Below are positions 8,173 to 15,916 of a DNA stretch of 34,620 nucleotides, one piece after another (the first letter of the stretch is position 1; the number at the start of each line of letters is the position of its first letter). Under the pieces are notes generated by a model, which worked only from the letters and a program-made list of their open reading frames with translations, made no database searches and had not been told where the DNA came from. The translations under genes and the position numbers were made by a program. Origin of the DNA: Propioniciclava sp. (GTDB taxonomy: Bacteria; Actinomycetota; Actinomycetes; Propionibacteriales; Propionibacteriaceae); assembly GCF_029977985.1 (NCBI RefSeq), contig NZ_JARKOT010000059.1, positions 1 to 34,620 of the forward strand, in the 5' to 3' direction.

Positions 8173-8931
8173 ATGACCGCACCCACCGCCAGCGGCGAGC
8201 CCGTCGTCGAGATGGAGCACGTCGACAAGTACTTCGGCGACCTCCATGTGCTCAACGACATCAACCTAACGGTCCACAAGGGCGAGGTGGTCGTGGTGAT
8301 CGGGCCGTCCGGCTCGGGCAAGTCGACGCTGTGCCGCACGATCAACCGCCTCGAGGCGATCAACTCGGGCACGATCCGGGTCGCCGGGCAGGTGTTGCCC
8401 GAGGAGGGCAAGGCGCTCGCCGGCCTGCGCGCTCAGGTGGGCATGGTCTTCCAGTCGTTCAACCTGTTCGCGCACAAGACGATCCTCGAGAACGTGACCC
8501 TCGGCCCGGTGAAGGTCAAGAAGTTCAAGGGCGACGACGCGAAGAAGCGCGGCATGGAGCTCCTCGAACGCGTCGGCGTCGCGAACCAGGCCAACAAGTA
8601 CCCGGCCCAGCTCTCCGGCGGGCAGCAGCAGCGGGTCGCCATCGCGCGCGCCCTCGCCATGGACCCCACCGTCATGCTCTTCGACGAACCCACGTCGGCC
8701 CTCGACCCCGAGATGGTCAACGAGGTGCTCGACGTCATGGTGAATCTCGCCCGCGGCGGCATGACGATGATCGTCGTCACCCACGAGATGGGGTTCGCCC
8801 GGAAGGCCGGCGACCGCGTGGTTTTCATGGCCGACGGCCAGATCGTCGAGGAGACCGACCCCGACTCCTTCTTCACGAACCCGCAGACGGCCCGCGCGCA
8901 GGACTTCCTCAGCAAGATCCTGACCCACTGA
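8173..8931 (+). CDS. gluA: Glutamate/polar amino-acid ABC transporter ATP-binding protein
   Basis: A 252-aa PAAT-family ATPase that powers uptake by the following GluB-C-D-like components. It has Walker [10 protein letters not shown] (about 44-52), a Q-loop MVFQSFNLF, signature LSGGQQQR, Walker [13 protein letters not shown], and H-loop VTHEM. This is a near-consensus GlnQ/GluA sequence. The ATG at 8173 yields the usual length. An in-frame extension upstream lacks conservation and crosses the divergent promoter region. The order ATPase, binding protein, two permeases is that of the corynebacterial gluABCD cluster, which supports glutamate or aspartate as substrate, though glutamine cannot be excluded. 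Confidence 0.94.
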   Translation: MTAPTASGEPVVEMEHVDKYFGDLHVLNDINLTVHKGEVVVVIGPSGSGKSTLCRTINRLEAINSGTIRVAGQVLPEEGKALAGLRAQVGMVFQSFNLFAHKTILENVTLGPVKVKKFKGDDAKKRGMELLERVGVANQANKYPAQLSGGQQQRVAIARALAMDPTVMLFDEPTSALDPEMVNEVLDVMVNLARGGMTMIVVTHEMGFARKAGDRVVFMADGQIVEETDPDSFFTNPQTARAQDFLSKILTH

Positions 8932-8935
8932 TTTT

Positions 8936-8956
8936 CCGGACGCCGCCGGCGTCCGG
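8936..8956. repeat. 9-bp perfect inverted repeat between gluA and gluB
   Basis: CCGGACGCC (8936-8944) and GGCGTCCGG (8948-8956) are separated by GCC, 5 nt after the gluA stop. It is built from two facing copies of the window's frequent GGACGCC motif. It may form a small intercistronic hairpin, but a 3-nt loop and no T-tract argue against a true terminator. Confidence 0.6.
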
Positions 8957-8997
8957 TGTCCTCATCCGAGGCAAGCACCCCAGAGAGGAAGCACACC

Positions 8998-9843
8998 ATG
9001 ATCCGAACCAAGACGTGGGCCCTCGGCGCAGCCGCGGCGGCCTTCGCCCTCACCCTGTCGGCGTGTGGCACAGCCGCCACCCCCGCCGGCACCGACGGCG
9101 GCGCCGGCGGCACCATCCGCATCGGCATCAAGTACGACCAGCCCGGCCTCGGCCTCCAGGAGGGAAGCTCCTTCACCGGCTTCGACGTGGAGGTCGCGAA
9201 GTACGTGGCCGGCGAGCTCGGCTATGGCGAGGACCAGATCGAGTGGATCCAGTCGCCGTCGCCCCAGCGCGAGACGATGCTCGAGGGCGACCAGGTCGAC
9301 ATGATCTTCGCCACCTACTCGATCACCGACGCCCGCAAGGAGCGCGTCAACTTCGCCGGGCCGTACTTCATCGCCGGCCAGGACCTCCTCGTGCGCAGCG
9401 ACGACAGCTCGATCACCGGCCCCGACACGCTGGCCGGCAAGAAGCTGTGCTCGGTCGCCGGCTCGACGCCCGCCCAGCGGCTCAAGGAGAAGTACCCCGA
9501 TGTCGAGCTCGTCGAGTACAACACGTACTCGCTGTGCGTCTCGGCGCTCGATTCCGGTGCGGTGGACGCCCTCACGACCGACAACGTCATCCTCGCCGGC
9601 TACGCCGCCCAGGCGCAGTGGGAGGGCAAGTTCAAGGTCGTCGGCAACCCGTTCAGCGAGGAGCGCTACGGCGTCGGCCTGCCGAAGGGCGACACAGAGA
9701 CCTGCCAGGAGGTCAACGAGGCGATCAAGAAGATGATCTCGTCGGGCGCCTGGCAGACCGCGGTGGACGACACGGTCGGCAAGTCCGGCTTCAAGCCCGA
9801 CGACCGTAACCCGCCCGAGGTCGACGAGAACTGCGGCGCCTGA
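8998..9843 (+). CDS. gluB: Glutamate/polar amino-acid ABC transporter substrate-binding lipoprotein
   Basis: A 281-aa solute-binding lipoprotein. A basic N-terminus (MIRTKTW), an Ala-rich hydrophobic stretch and a lipobox LSAC put the lipidated cysteine at residue 23. The mature protein has the family-3 binding-protein fold: IGIKYDQPGLG, then GFDVEVAKYVA, a Q..ML.G..D segment, and TYSITDARKERVNFAGPYF. Two cysteines later in the chain (LCSVAGST and LCVSALDSG) recall the disulfide pair of actinobacterial GluB. The ATG at 8998 is preceded by AGAGAGGAAG. It is separated from gluA by 66 bp and from gluC by 130 bp containing a strong hairpin, which would favour higher levels of binding protein than of permease. 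Confidence 0.93.
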   Translation: MIRTKTWALGAAAAAFALTLSACGTAATPAGTDGGAGGTIRIGIKYDQPGLGLQEGSSFTGFDVEVAKYVAGELGYGEDQIEWIQSPSPQRETMLEGDQVDMIFATYSITDARKERVNFAGPYFIAGQDLLVRSDDSSITGPDTLAGKKLCSVAGSTPAQRLKEKYPDVELVEYNTYSLCVSALDSGAVDALTTDNVILAGYAAQAQWEGKFKVVGNPFSEERYGVGLPKGDTETCQEVNEAIKKMISSGAWQTAVDDTVGKSGFKPDDRNPPEVDENCGA

Positions 9844-9887
9844 TCCGCCGAACAACCGCTGGTCGAGCTCGCCGCAGTCGAGCACAA

Positions 9888-9936
9888 CCCGCTGGCCGAG
9901 CCCGTCGCACCCACGGCGCCGAGCTCGGCCAGCGGG
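9888..9936 (+). terminator. Intercistronic hairpin between gluB and gluC
   Basis: CCCGCTGGCCGAGC at 9888-9901 pairs perfectly (14 bp) with GCTCGGCCAGCGGG at 9923-9936 around a 21-nt loop. No T-tract follows and the operon continues, so a partial terminator or an mRNA-stabilising/processing hairpin protecting the gluB message is more likely than full termination. An earlier partial similarity, CCGCTGGTCGAGC, lies at about 9857. Confidence 0.65.
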
Positions 9937-9973
9937 ACCCGGACGCACCACCATCACGGAAGGAGGGACACCC

Positions 9974-10657
9974 ATGGAACGCCTCGCGCAGATGCTCGGC
10001 GAGTACAACGTGCTGCAGGCTTTCTGGATGACGGTCCAGTTGACCGTCCTCGGTGCCCTGGGGGCACTGATCCTCGGGACCATCATCACCGTCATGCGGG
10101 TGTCGCCGGTCGGCGTCCTCAACAAAGCGGCGGCGTTCTACACCAACGTCGTCCTCTACACCCCGTTGACCTTGATCGTGTTCTTCTTCGCGTTCGGCGT
10201 CTACATCAAGATGCAACTGTCGCCGCTGCCGCTCTCGGCGCCGATCCGCGACCACAACTTCGCGATGGGCGTCATCGCCATCGCCGTCTACCACTCCTCG
10301 CTGGTCGCCGAGGCGCTGCGGTCGGGCATCAACACGGTGCCGTTGGGCCAGGCCGAGGCCGCGCGCGCCATCGGGCTCGACTTCGGCCAGTCGTTGCGCG
10401 AGGTGCTGCTGCCGCAGGCGTTCCGAGGAGCCATCGCGCCGCTCGGCAACACCCTGATCGCGCTCTGCAAGAACACGACCGTCGTCGCGACGGTCGGCGT
10501 CGCGGAGGCGGCGTTCCTGATGAACTCGATGATCGAGTTCTACTCCGACCTCCTCGTGCCCATCTTCGTCATCTTCGCCACCGGCTTCGTGGTGCTCACC
10601 CTGCCCATCGGCATGGTGTTCACGTGGTGGTCCAAGAAGGCGGCGGTGCTGCGATGA
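9974..10657 (+). CDS. gluC: Glutamate/polar amino-acid ABC transporter permease 1
   Basis: A 227-aa inner-membrane permease of the HisM/GluC type. It has the His/Glu/Gln/Arg TM region from about residue 15, several hydrophobic helices, and the EAA loop (GQAEAARAIGLDFGQSLREVLLPQAFR) that contacts the ATPase. The ATG at 9974 follows a strong GGAAGGAGGG. Its stop overlaps the start of gluD by ATGA (10654-10657), consistent with a heterodimeric channel made in equal amounts. Confidence 0.93.
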   Translation: MERLAQMLGEYNVLQAFWMTVQLTVLGALGALILGTIITVMRVSPVGVLNKAAAFYTNVVLYTPLTLIVFFFAFGVYIKMQLSPLPLSAPIRDHNFAMGVIAIAVYHSSLVAEALRSGINTVPLGQAEAARAIGLDFGQSLREVLLPQAFRGAIAPLGNTLIALCKNTTVVATVGVAEAAFLMNSMIEFYSDLLVPIFVIFATGFVVLTLPIGMVFTWWSKKAAVLR

Positions 10658-11502
10658 GCGCCCAGGCCGTCCTCTTCGACCTGCCCGGCCCGAAGGCCCG
10701 CGCCCGGTACCGGATCATCACGGTCGTCGCCGCGCTCGTCCTGCTCGGGATCGGCGCCGGCGCGATCTACCTGCTGCGCAACGAGCTCGCCCCGCGCATG
10801 TGGCAGCCCTACGCCAACCCCACCACCTGGACCGCCTACATCCTGCCCGGACTCCAGTCCACCCTCGTGGCCGCGCTCATCTCGGTCGTGACGGCCATGG
10901 TCGTCGGGCTGCTGCTGGGTGTCGGACGCCTCACCCACAGCCGGATCGTCGCCGGCGTGTCGGGGGCGCTCGTGGAGTTCTTCCGGGCCGTCCCCGTGCT
11001 GCTCATGATGATCTTCGCCTACTCGGTGTTCATCACGACGGGCACCCTGCGGGGTCAGGCGGCGTCCCTGGCCGGTGTCGTCGTGGGTCTGACGCTGTAC
11101 AACGGGGCGGTCATCGCCGAACTGGTCCGCTCCGGCGTCCACGCGCTGCCGCGCGGGCAGACCGAAGCCGGACTGGCCATCGGGCTCACGCCCGGACAGA
11201 CGCTGCGGGCGATCCTGCTGCCGCAGGCCATCCGGGCCATGCTGCCCGCGTTGGTGAGCCAGCTGATCGTCGTGCTCAAGGACACTGCGCTCGGCTACAT
11301 GATCATCTACGCCGAGTTGCTGCAGCGCTCCCAGAACCTGGCCGCGAACTACGGCAACATCATCGTGGCGTTCCTCGTCGCGGCGCTGATCTTCATCGTC
11401 ATCAACTGGGCGCTCGCGGTGCTGGCGCACAAGCTGGAGGCGTGGATGTCGACCCGCCAGGCAGGGCACGTGCTGCACCTCAACGAGGACATCAACCCCT
11501 AG
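10654..11502 (+). CDS. gluD: Glutamate/polar amino-acid ABC transporter permease 2
   Basis: A 282-aa second permease subunit. The N-terminus carries a cytoplasmic stretch (LFDLPGPKARARYR) then a first helix at about 23-47, as in GluD. The EAA loop reads GQTEAGLAIGLTPGQTLRAILLPQAIR, followed by SQLIVVLKDTALGYMI. The ATG at 10654 overlaps the gluC stop. The gene ends the operon and is followed by a long hairpin (11527-11580). Confidence 0.93.
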   Translation: MSAQAVLFDLPGPKARARYRIITVVAALVLLGIGAGAIYLLRNELAPRMWQPYANPTTWTAYILPGLQSTLVAALISVVTAMVVGLLLGVGRLTHSRIVAGVSGALVEFFRAVPVLLMMIFAYSVFITTGTLRGQAASLAGVVVGLTLYNGAVIAELVRSGVHALPRGQTEAGLAIGLTPGQTLRAILLPQAIRAMLPALVSQLIVVLKDTALGYMIIYAELLQRSQNLAANYGNIIVAFLVAALIFIVINWALAVLAHKLEAWMSTRQAGHVLHLNEDINP

Positions 11503-11526
11503 CCCGAAGCGTCTCAACGGCAACGA

Positions 11527-11580
11527 GAAATTCGGCCTCGTGGAGTCCCGGCAGTGCCGGAACCCACGGGGCCGAACTTC
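11527..11580. terminator. Long hairpin between gluD and convergent gene
   Basis: Outer arms GAAATTCGGCCTCGTGG (11527-11543) and CCACGGGGCCGAACTTC (11564-11580) pair over 17 positions with two mismatches, both of G-U type on one strand. An inner CCGGCAGTGCCGG forms a second stem. Its position between converging transcription units suggests a bidirectional terminator, although T-tracts are absent, as is common in high-GC actinobacteria. Confidence 0.65.
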
Positions 11581-11625
11581 ATCGGGGTGGGCGAGACGGA
11601 CGTCTCCAGGTCGATGGGTCGGGGA

Positions 11626-12294
11626 TCAGTACCAGCCGTGCGCTGCCTTGAACGACCAGGCGGAGCAGGGGGTGCCGTAGCGCTCGGCGACGTACTTCAG
11701 ACCCCACTTGATCTGGGTGGCCGGGTTGGTCTTCCAGTCGGCGCCCTCGCTGGCCATCCGGTTGCCGGGCAACGCCTGCGGGATGCCGTAGGCGCTCGAC
11801 GTGGGGTTGTCGGCGAAGGTGTCCCACATGCTCTCGCGCATGATGATGTTGTTGTAGCAGGTGAACTGGTCGTCGCCCCAGCCGTACTTGTTGGCGGCCA
11901 TCTCGCGGGCGATCTCCTTGGGATCGGTGGTGCCCGGGTTGTAGCCCTCGCTGGCGCGGAAGCGCGCGTCCTCTTCGGCGGCGGCCTGCGCGGCGGCGAT
12001 CGCGTCCTGCGCGTCGGCCCGCTGCTGGGCCAAGGTGGCCACCGAGGTGTCGTCGATGGCGGACGACTGCTCGTTCAGCGTGTCGGTGCGCACCTCGACG
12101 GCCGCGGCCAAGTCCTCGGCGCGGTCGAGGCTGCGGCTCTCGTCGCCCTCGCGGCCGCTCAGATCCGCGGCCGACGCCGTCGGCGCCGGCGACGCGAACG
12201 TGGCGGAAGCGGTGTTGGAGAGAGTCGCGACGCCACCGACCGCGACACTGACCGCGGCGACCGAAACGACGAGGGAGCGAAGGCGGAGGATCAC
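11626..12294 (-). CDS. Secreted protein with aggregation-promoting-factor / lytic-transglycosylase-like C-terminus
   Basis: A 222-aa exported protein. It has a signal peptide at about 1-35 (RLRSLVVSVAAVSVAVGG then ASA), then an Ala/Glu-rich helical, probably coiled-coil segment (about 45-125), and a C-terminal domain of about 80 residues. That domain contains NNIIMRESMWD, whose glutamate aligns with the catalytic Glu of lysozyme-like folds, followed by SSAYGIPQALPG and QIKWGLKYVAERYGTPCSAW. This C-terminal pattern is shared with aggregation-promoting factors and SLT-type muralytic proteins. Peptidoglycan cleavage is inferred. The GTG at 12292-12294 was selected because it directly precedes the basic signal-peptide n-region. 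No c-di-AMP riboswitch-like structure was seen upstream. Confidence 0.82.
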   Translation of the reverse strand: MILRLRSLVVSVAAVSVAVGGVATLSNTASATFASPAPTASAADLSGREGDESRSLDRAEDLAAAVEVRTDTLNEQSSAIDDTSVATLAQQRADAQDAIAAAQAAAEEDARFRASEGYNPGTTDPKEIAREMAANKYGWGDDQFTCYNNIIMRESMWDTFADNPTSSAYGIPQALPGNRMASEGADWKTNPATQIKWGLKYVAERYGTPCSAWSFKAAHGWY

Positions 12295-12360
12295 GAAATC
12301 CAGAGTGACACCTTGAGAGTCCTTAAGGAAAATCTCAGACTGCAAGTTGCCATCGGTGGC

Positions 12361-12448
12361 CATCGCGCGCGCGCACGAAGGGCGTCCCAGAACATCGGCG
12401 CCGGCATCACCGGCGATCCGCATCGCGCGCGCGCACGAGGGGCGTCCG
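12361..12448. repeat. 27-bp direct repeat spaced exactly 60 bp
   Basis: CATCGCGCGCGCGCACGA followed by (A/G)GGGCGTCC or close variants occurs at 12361-12387 and again at 12421-12447 with one mismatch. Both contain a CGCGCGCGCG run, an alternating purine-pyrimidine tract that can adopt Z-DNA. They lie in the 175-bp divergent region between the secreted protein (minus) and the asparaginase (plus), so they may affect both promoters. Confidence 0.8.
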
Positions 12449-12456
12449 CTGTGGTG

Positions 12457-12469
12457 GATAATCCGGTGT
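12457..12469 (+). promoter_or_regulatory. Putative leaderless -10 element of the asparaginase gene
   Basis: GATAAT at 12457-12462 (within TGGATAAT) ends 7 nt before the GTG start at 12470. No Shine-Dalgarno is present, consistent with a leaderless transcript. No good -35 is visible. Confidence 0.5.
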
Positions 12470-13417
12470 GTGAGTCTCATCGGCGCGCCCGTCGTGGCGC
12501 ACGTCGTCCGGAACGGGTTCGTCGAGAGCGTCCACCACGGCTTGGCCGTGGTGACGGACGCCGCCGGTGCGGTCGTCCACGCCGTGGGCGATCCGGCCAC
12601 CCCGGTCTTCCCGCGCTCGTCGTTCAAGCCGGTCCAGGCGCTCGGCAGCCTGCGCGCCGGCGCGCCCGTCACGGGCGTCCACCTGGCGCTGGCCTGCGCG
12701 TCCCACTCGGGCGAGCCCCGCCATCTCGAGGGGGTGCGGGCGATCCTGGCGGCGTCCGGCCTGAGTGTCGGCGACCTGCGCAACACGCCCGACCTGCCCG
12801 TGGGCGATGATCCGAGGGCAGCCTGGCTGGCCGCTGGCAAGGGCAAGGAGTCGCTCGCGCAGAACTGTTCGGGCAAGCACGCGACGATGCTGGCGGCGTG
12901 CGTCGCGTCCGGTTGGACGACCGACGACTACCTCGACCCCGGCCATCCGCTGCAGCGACTCATCCGTGCGACGGCCGAGGAGGTGACAGGCGAACCCATC
13001 GTGGCGACAGCCGTCGACGGGTGCGGCGCGCCCGTCCACGCCTTCGCGCTCGCCGGCCTGGCGCGCGCCTTCGGACGCTTCGCCTGTGCCAACGAGGGCG
13101 CCGAACGGGCCATCGCCCGCGCCATGAGCGCGCACCCCGAGTTCGTCGGCGGCGAGCAACGTCCCGACACCGACCTCATGCGCGCCGTCCCCGGCCTCAT
13201 CGCCAAGGAAGGCGCCGAAGCGGTCTTCGCCGTCGGCCTGCCCGACGGCCGCGGCGTCGCAGTGAAGATCGCCGACGGAAGCCGCGCCGGACGTGTCGTC
13301 GTCGCCGCAATCCTGAGAGAACTCGACGTGGACGCCGCCGCGTGCGACGCCCTCGGGCTCGTTCCGGTGCTGGGGCACGGCGAACGCGTGGGCGAGGTCC
13401 GGGCGGTCGTCTCCTGA
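12470..13417 (+). CDS. L-asparaginase II family protein
   Basis: A 315-aa protein of the rhizobial AnsA-type asparaginase II family, unrelated to E. coli type II. It shows VRNGFVESVHHG near the N-terminus, then PVFPRSSFKPVQAL, ALACASHSGE, NCSGKHATMLAAC and VDGCGAPVHAFAL, all hallmarks of this family. Predicted reaction: asparagine to aspartate plus ammonia in the cytoplasm. There is no signal peptide. The GTG at 12470 is chosen over in-frame upstream codons because it gives the family N-terminus and sits 7 nt behind a -10-like box. A functional link with the nearby gluABCD importer (acidic amino-acid metabolism) is plausible but they are separate transcripts. Confidence 0.88.
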   Translation: MSLIGAPVVAHVVRNGFVESVHHGLAVVTDAAGAVVHAVGDPATPVFPRSSFKPVQALGSLRAGAPVTGVHLALACASHSGEPRHLEGVRAILAASGLSVGDLRNTPDLPVGDDPRAAWLAAGKGKESLAQNCSGKHATMLAACVASGWTTDDYLDPGHPLQRLIRATAEEVTGEPIVATAVDGCGAPVHAFALAGLARAFGRFACANEGAERAIARAMSAHPEFVGGEQRPDTDLMRAVPGLIAKEGAEAVFAVGLPDGRGVAVKIADGSRAGRVVVAAILRELDVDAAACDALGLVPVLGHGERVGEVRAVVS

Positions 13418-13511
13418 GGCCTCCGGCGGGGGAGCGCCGGCCCGACCGCAGGCCGACCCGGGCAGATGTGAGGGAGGACCGTGGGACGATTCCCAGCCCC
13501 TGCCGACCGCC

Positions 13512-13523
13512 TACTGTGGGAAC
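13512..13523 (+). promoter_or_regulatory. Putative leaderless -10 element of the LCP gene
   Basis: TACTGT at 13512-13517 ends 6 nt before the GTG start at 13524, the same hexamer and spacing as upstream of gluA. There is no Shine-Dalgarno next to the start. Confidence 0.5.
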
Positions 13524-14828
13524 GTGAGCACCACCGACGACGAGGACTGGCTCTACCGCCGCGGGCGCTACGCCGACAACGCCACGCCTCGGACCCCCCA
13601 GCCGGAGACGCCGCCCAGCGCACCGCGCTCCCGCGGGCAGGAGCCACAGCCGCAACCCCCGCGGCGCCCCACCCGGCCGGAAGCCGCGCGGTCAGGCGAG
13701 CCGGCCCCCCGCTACGCCCCGCCGACACCGGTGGGCCATCACGGGTCGTCGACCGCGCCGCCCACGGCCACGCCGGATGCCCGGACGCTTCCGCGACCCT
13801 CCTCGGCCTCTGCACCCCCTGCCGCGCCAGCCGCTGCCTCACCCCCTGCCCCACAGCGACCGGCGGCGTCCACCGCCCGCCGGCGGCGGCACCCGGGCCG
13901 ATGGGTGATGGCTGCCCTGGTGTTGGTGCTGGCGTACGTGCTCGGCGTCCCGCTGCTGACGTGGCCGTTCATGCCGCGCACCGACGCCACGCCCGCCGGC
14001 GACCGTCCGGCTGCACAGCCGGGACAGGTGTACGTGCTGGCCGGCTCCGACTCGCGCGCCGGGCTCACCACAGAGGAGCAGGACCGCCTCGGCACAGGCA
14101 GCGACGCCGGCCAGCGCACGGACACGATCATGATGCTCTACGTGCCGACGACCGGGAAGGCGGCGCTCATCTCGATCCCGCGCGACAGCTACGTGACGAT
14201 CCCGGGGCACGACAAGAACAAGATCAACGCCGCCTACGCGTTCGGCGGCCCCGAGTTGCTGGTGCAGACGGTCGAGCAGAACACCGGCCTCCAGGTCGAC
14301 GGGTATGCCGAGATCGGCTTAGGCGGCTTCGTCAACGCGGTGGACGCCGTCGGCGGCATCGAGATGTGCCCTCCCGACGCCATCAAGGACCGCGACAGCA
14401 ACCTCGACATCCCCGCCGGCTGCCAGCAGATGGACGGCGTCACCGCCCTCGGTTACGTGCGCATGCGCAAAGCCGACCCGCGCGGCGACCTCGGCCGGGC
14501 GCAGCGTCAGCGCGAGATGCTCTCGGCGCTGGCGAAGAAGACCATCTCGCCCGCGACCATCGCCTTGCCGTGGCGCTGGTGGGGCGTCAACTCGGCGCTC
14601 TCGCGGTCGATCACGATCGGCGACGACACCGGGCTCGGCGGGCTGGCCGGGATCGGCTGGGGCGTCGTCCGGATCGGGACGGGCGGGGGCATCACGTTGA
14701 GCGTGCCCGTCGGCAACCCCGATGCGCACACGTCGGCCGGGTCGAGCGTCCTGTGGGATGACGCGAAGGCGGGCGAGATGTTCGCCGCCATGCAGGCCGG
14801 CCAGCCGGTGGATCAGTTCGCCGGGTGA
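13524..14828 (+). CDS. LytR-CpsA-Psr (LCP) family cell-wall polymer ligase
   Basis: A 434-aa type II membrane protein. Residues 1-125 are a Pro/Ala/Arg-rich cytoplasmic tail. One membrane helix lies at about 128-150 (WVMAALVLVLAYVLGV). The extracellular LCP domain follows, with GSDSRAG, RTDTIMMLY and ISIPRDSYV, plus the arginines of VRMRKADP and DLGRAQRQREML that bind the polyprenyl-diphosphate substrate. Two cysteines (EMCPP and AGCQQ) are as in actinobacterial members. Family role: transfer of secondary polymers such as arabinogalactan or teichoic-acid-like glycans to peptidoglycan. The GTG at 13524 is supported by the adjacent -10-like box. It is monocistronic and converges on ligC. Confidence 0.92.
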   Translation: MSTTDDEDWLYRRGRYADNATPRTPQPETPPSAPRSRGQEPQPQPPRRPTRPEAARSGEPAPRYAPPTPVGHHGSSTAPPTATPDARTLPRPSSASAPPAAPAAASPPAPQRPAASTARRRRHPGRWVMAALVLVLAYVLGVPLLTWPFMPRTDATPAGDRPAAQPGQVYVLAGSDSRAGLTTEEQDRLGTGSDAGQRTDTIMMLYVPTTGKAALISIPRDSYVTIPGHDKNKINAAYAFGGPELLVQTVEQNTGLQVDGYAEIGLGGFVNAVDAVGGIEMCPPDAIKDRDSNLDIPAGCQQMDGVTALGYVRMRKADPRGDLGRAQRQREMLSALAKKTISPATIALPWRWWGVNSALSRSITIGDDTGLGGLAGIGWGVVRIGTGGGITLSVPVGNPDAHTSAGSSVLWDDAKAGEMFAAMQAGQPVDQFAG

Positions 14829-14850
14829 TGCGAGGCCGGACGCCGCCGCC

Positions 14851-15897
14851 TCAGCCCCGCAGCACGGCGGCCAAGTCGTAGGCCGGGGCGCGCTCGACCT
14901 GCTCGAGCAGGCATGATTCCGGCTCGCGGTCGGGGCGCCAGCGCCGGAAGGTGACCGCGTGCCGGAAGCGCTTGCCCTCGAGCTGGTCGAAGGCCACCTC
15001 CACGACGAGGTCAGGGCGGATGGGCACGAAGTCGCGGGGCCCGAGACGGGAGACCTCGTTGGGCCGCGGGGCCGCGTCCGCCTCGGCACCGGTCAGGACG
15101 AGGGGTGCGAGGACTCCGGCGAGCTGGGCGCGCGCGGCGTCCGGGAAGGCGCCGATGCCGCCGACGTGGACGAGCGCGCCGTCGTCGTAGAGGCCGAGGT
15201 GGAGCGAGCCGACGCCGGAGCCGTTGCGGGAGAGGCCGTAGCCGATGACGACGGCGTCCGCGGTGCGTTCGTGCTTGATCTTCAGCATGGTGCGGCGTCC
15301 GGGGGTGTAGGGGGCGTCGGTGCGTTTTGCGACGACACCGTCGAGCCCGGCGCCCTCGAACCGTTCGAACCAGGCGCGCGCCTCGGCCGGGTGGGTGGTC
15401 GCGCGGGTGAGGTGGAGGCCGGCCTCCGGGGGGAGACCGTCGAGAAGCTGGGTGAGGGCGTCGCGGCGGGTGGCGTACGGCAGGGGCGTGAGGTCGACGT
15501 CGGCCAGCGCGAGCAGGTCGAAGCAGACGAGCTCGGCGGGCGTGAGCGCGGCGCGCTCGCGGACGCGCCTGGCCGCGGGGTGGATGCGGAGGCTGAGGGC
15601 TTCCCAGTCGAGGCGTTCGGCGCCGGGCTCGCCGGTGCGGACGACGATCTCGCCGTCGACGACCACCTGCGGGGGCAGGTGGCGCCGGACGGCGTCCGCG
15701 ACCTCGGGGAAGTAGTCGGTGAGTGGCCTGCGCGAGCGGGACCACAAGGTGACGTCGCTGCCGTCGCGGGCGGCGAGGCAGCGGAAACCGTCCCACTTGG
15801 GTTCGTAGGAGAACTGGCCGGGGTGGTCCGGATCGGGGACGGCCGGCACCGCGCGGGCGAGCATGGGCTCGATCGGCAGACGGAGCGGCAGTGCCAT
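14851..15897 (-). CDS. ligC: ATP-dependent DNA ligase, LigC type
   Basis: A 348-aa stand-alone ligase closely resembling mycobacterial LigC. The adenylated lysine is K34 in YEPKWDGFR (motif I). Other motifs are WSRSRRPLTDYFPE (III), VVDGEIVV, GLDGVVAKR (IV) and MLKIKHERTADAV (V). The C-terminal OB domain ends FRHAVTFRRWRPDREPESC. In this family it joins nicks in minor repair pathways such as non-homologous end joining or base excision. No partner polymerase domain or Ku gene is in the window. The ATG at 15897 lies 7 nt after a TACGCT box on the same strand, so it has its own leaderless promoter despite following the catabolic operon by only 19 bp. Confidence 0.93.
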   Translation of the reverse strand: MALPLRLPIEPMLARAVPAVPDPDHPGQFSYEPKWDGFRCLAARDGSDVTLWSRSRRPLTDYFPEVADAVRRHLPPQVVVDGEIVVRTGEPGAERLDWEALSLRIHPAARRVRERAALTPAELVCFDLLALADVDLTPLPYATRRDALTQLLDGLPPEAGLHLTRATTHPAEARAWFERFEGAGLDGVVAKRTDAPYTPGRRTMLKIKHERTADAVVIGYGLSRNGSGVGSLHLGLYDDGALVHVGGIGAFPDAARAQLAGVLAPLVLTGAEADAAPRPNEVSRLGPRDFVPIRPDLVVEVAFDQLEGKRFRHAVTFRRWRPDREPESCLLEQVERAPAYDLAAVLRG

Positions 15898-15910
15898 GGC
15901 GGCAAGCGTA
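15898..15910 (-). promoter_or_regulatory. Putative leaderless -10 element of ligC
   Basis: On the minus strand TACGCT (15910-15905) is followed by 7 nt and the ATG of ligC at 15897. The same hexamer and spacing precede the DUF2252 gene at 33026. Confidence 0.5.
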
Positions 15911-15916
15911 CGGCGC

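Noticed and set aside
8936-8956. Rho-independent terminator between gluA and gluB
   Set aside because: The loop is only 3 nt, no T-tract follows, and the operon clearly continues; the T-run lies on the wrong side.
12295-12469. c-di-AMP (ydaO) riboswitch upstream of the secreted muralytic-type gene
   Set aside because: Such riboswitches often precede this gene type, but the leader here is short and shows none of the paired or conserved segments; it is dominated by CG repeats.
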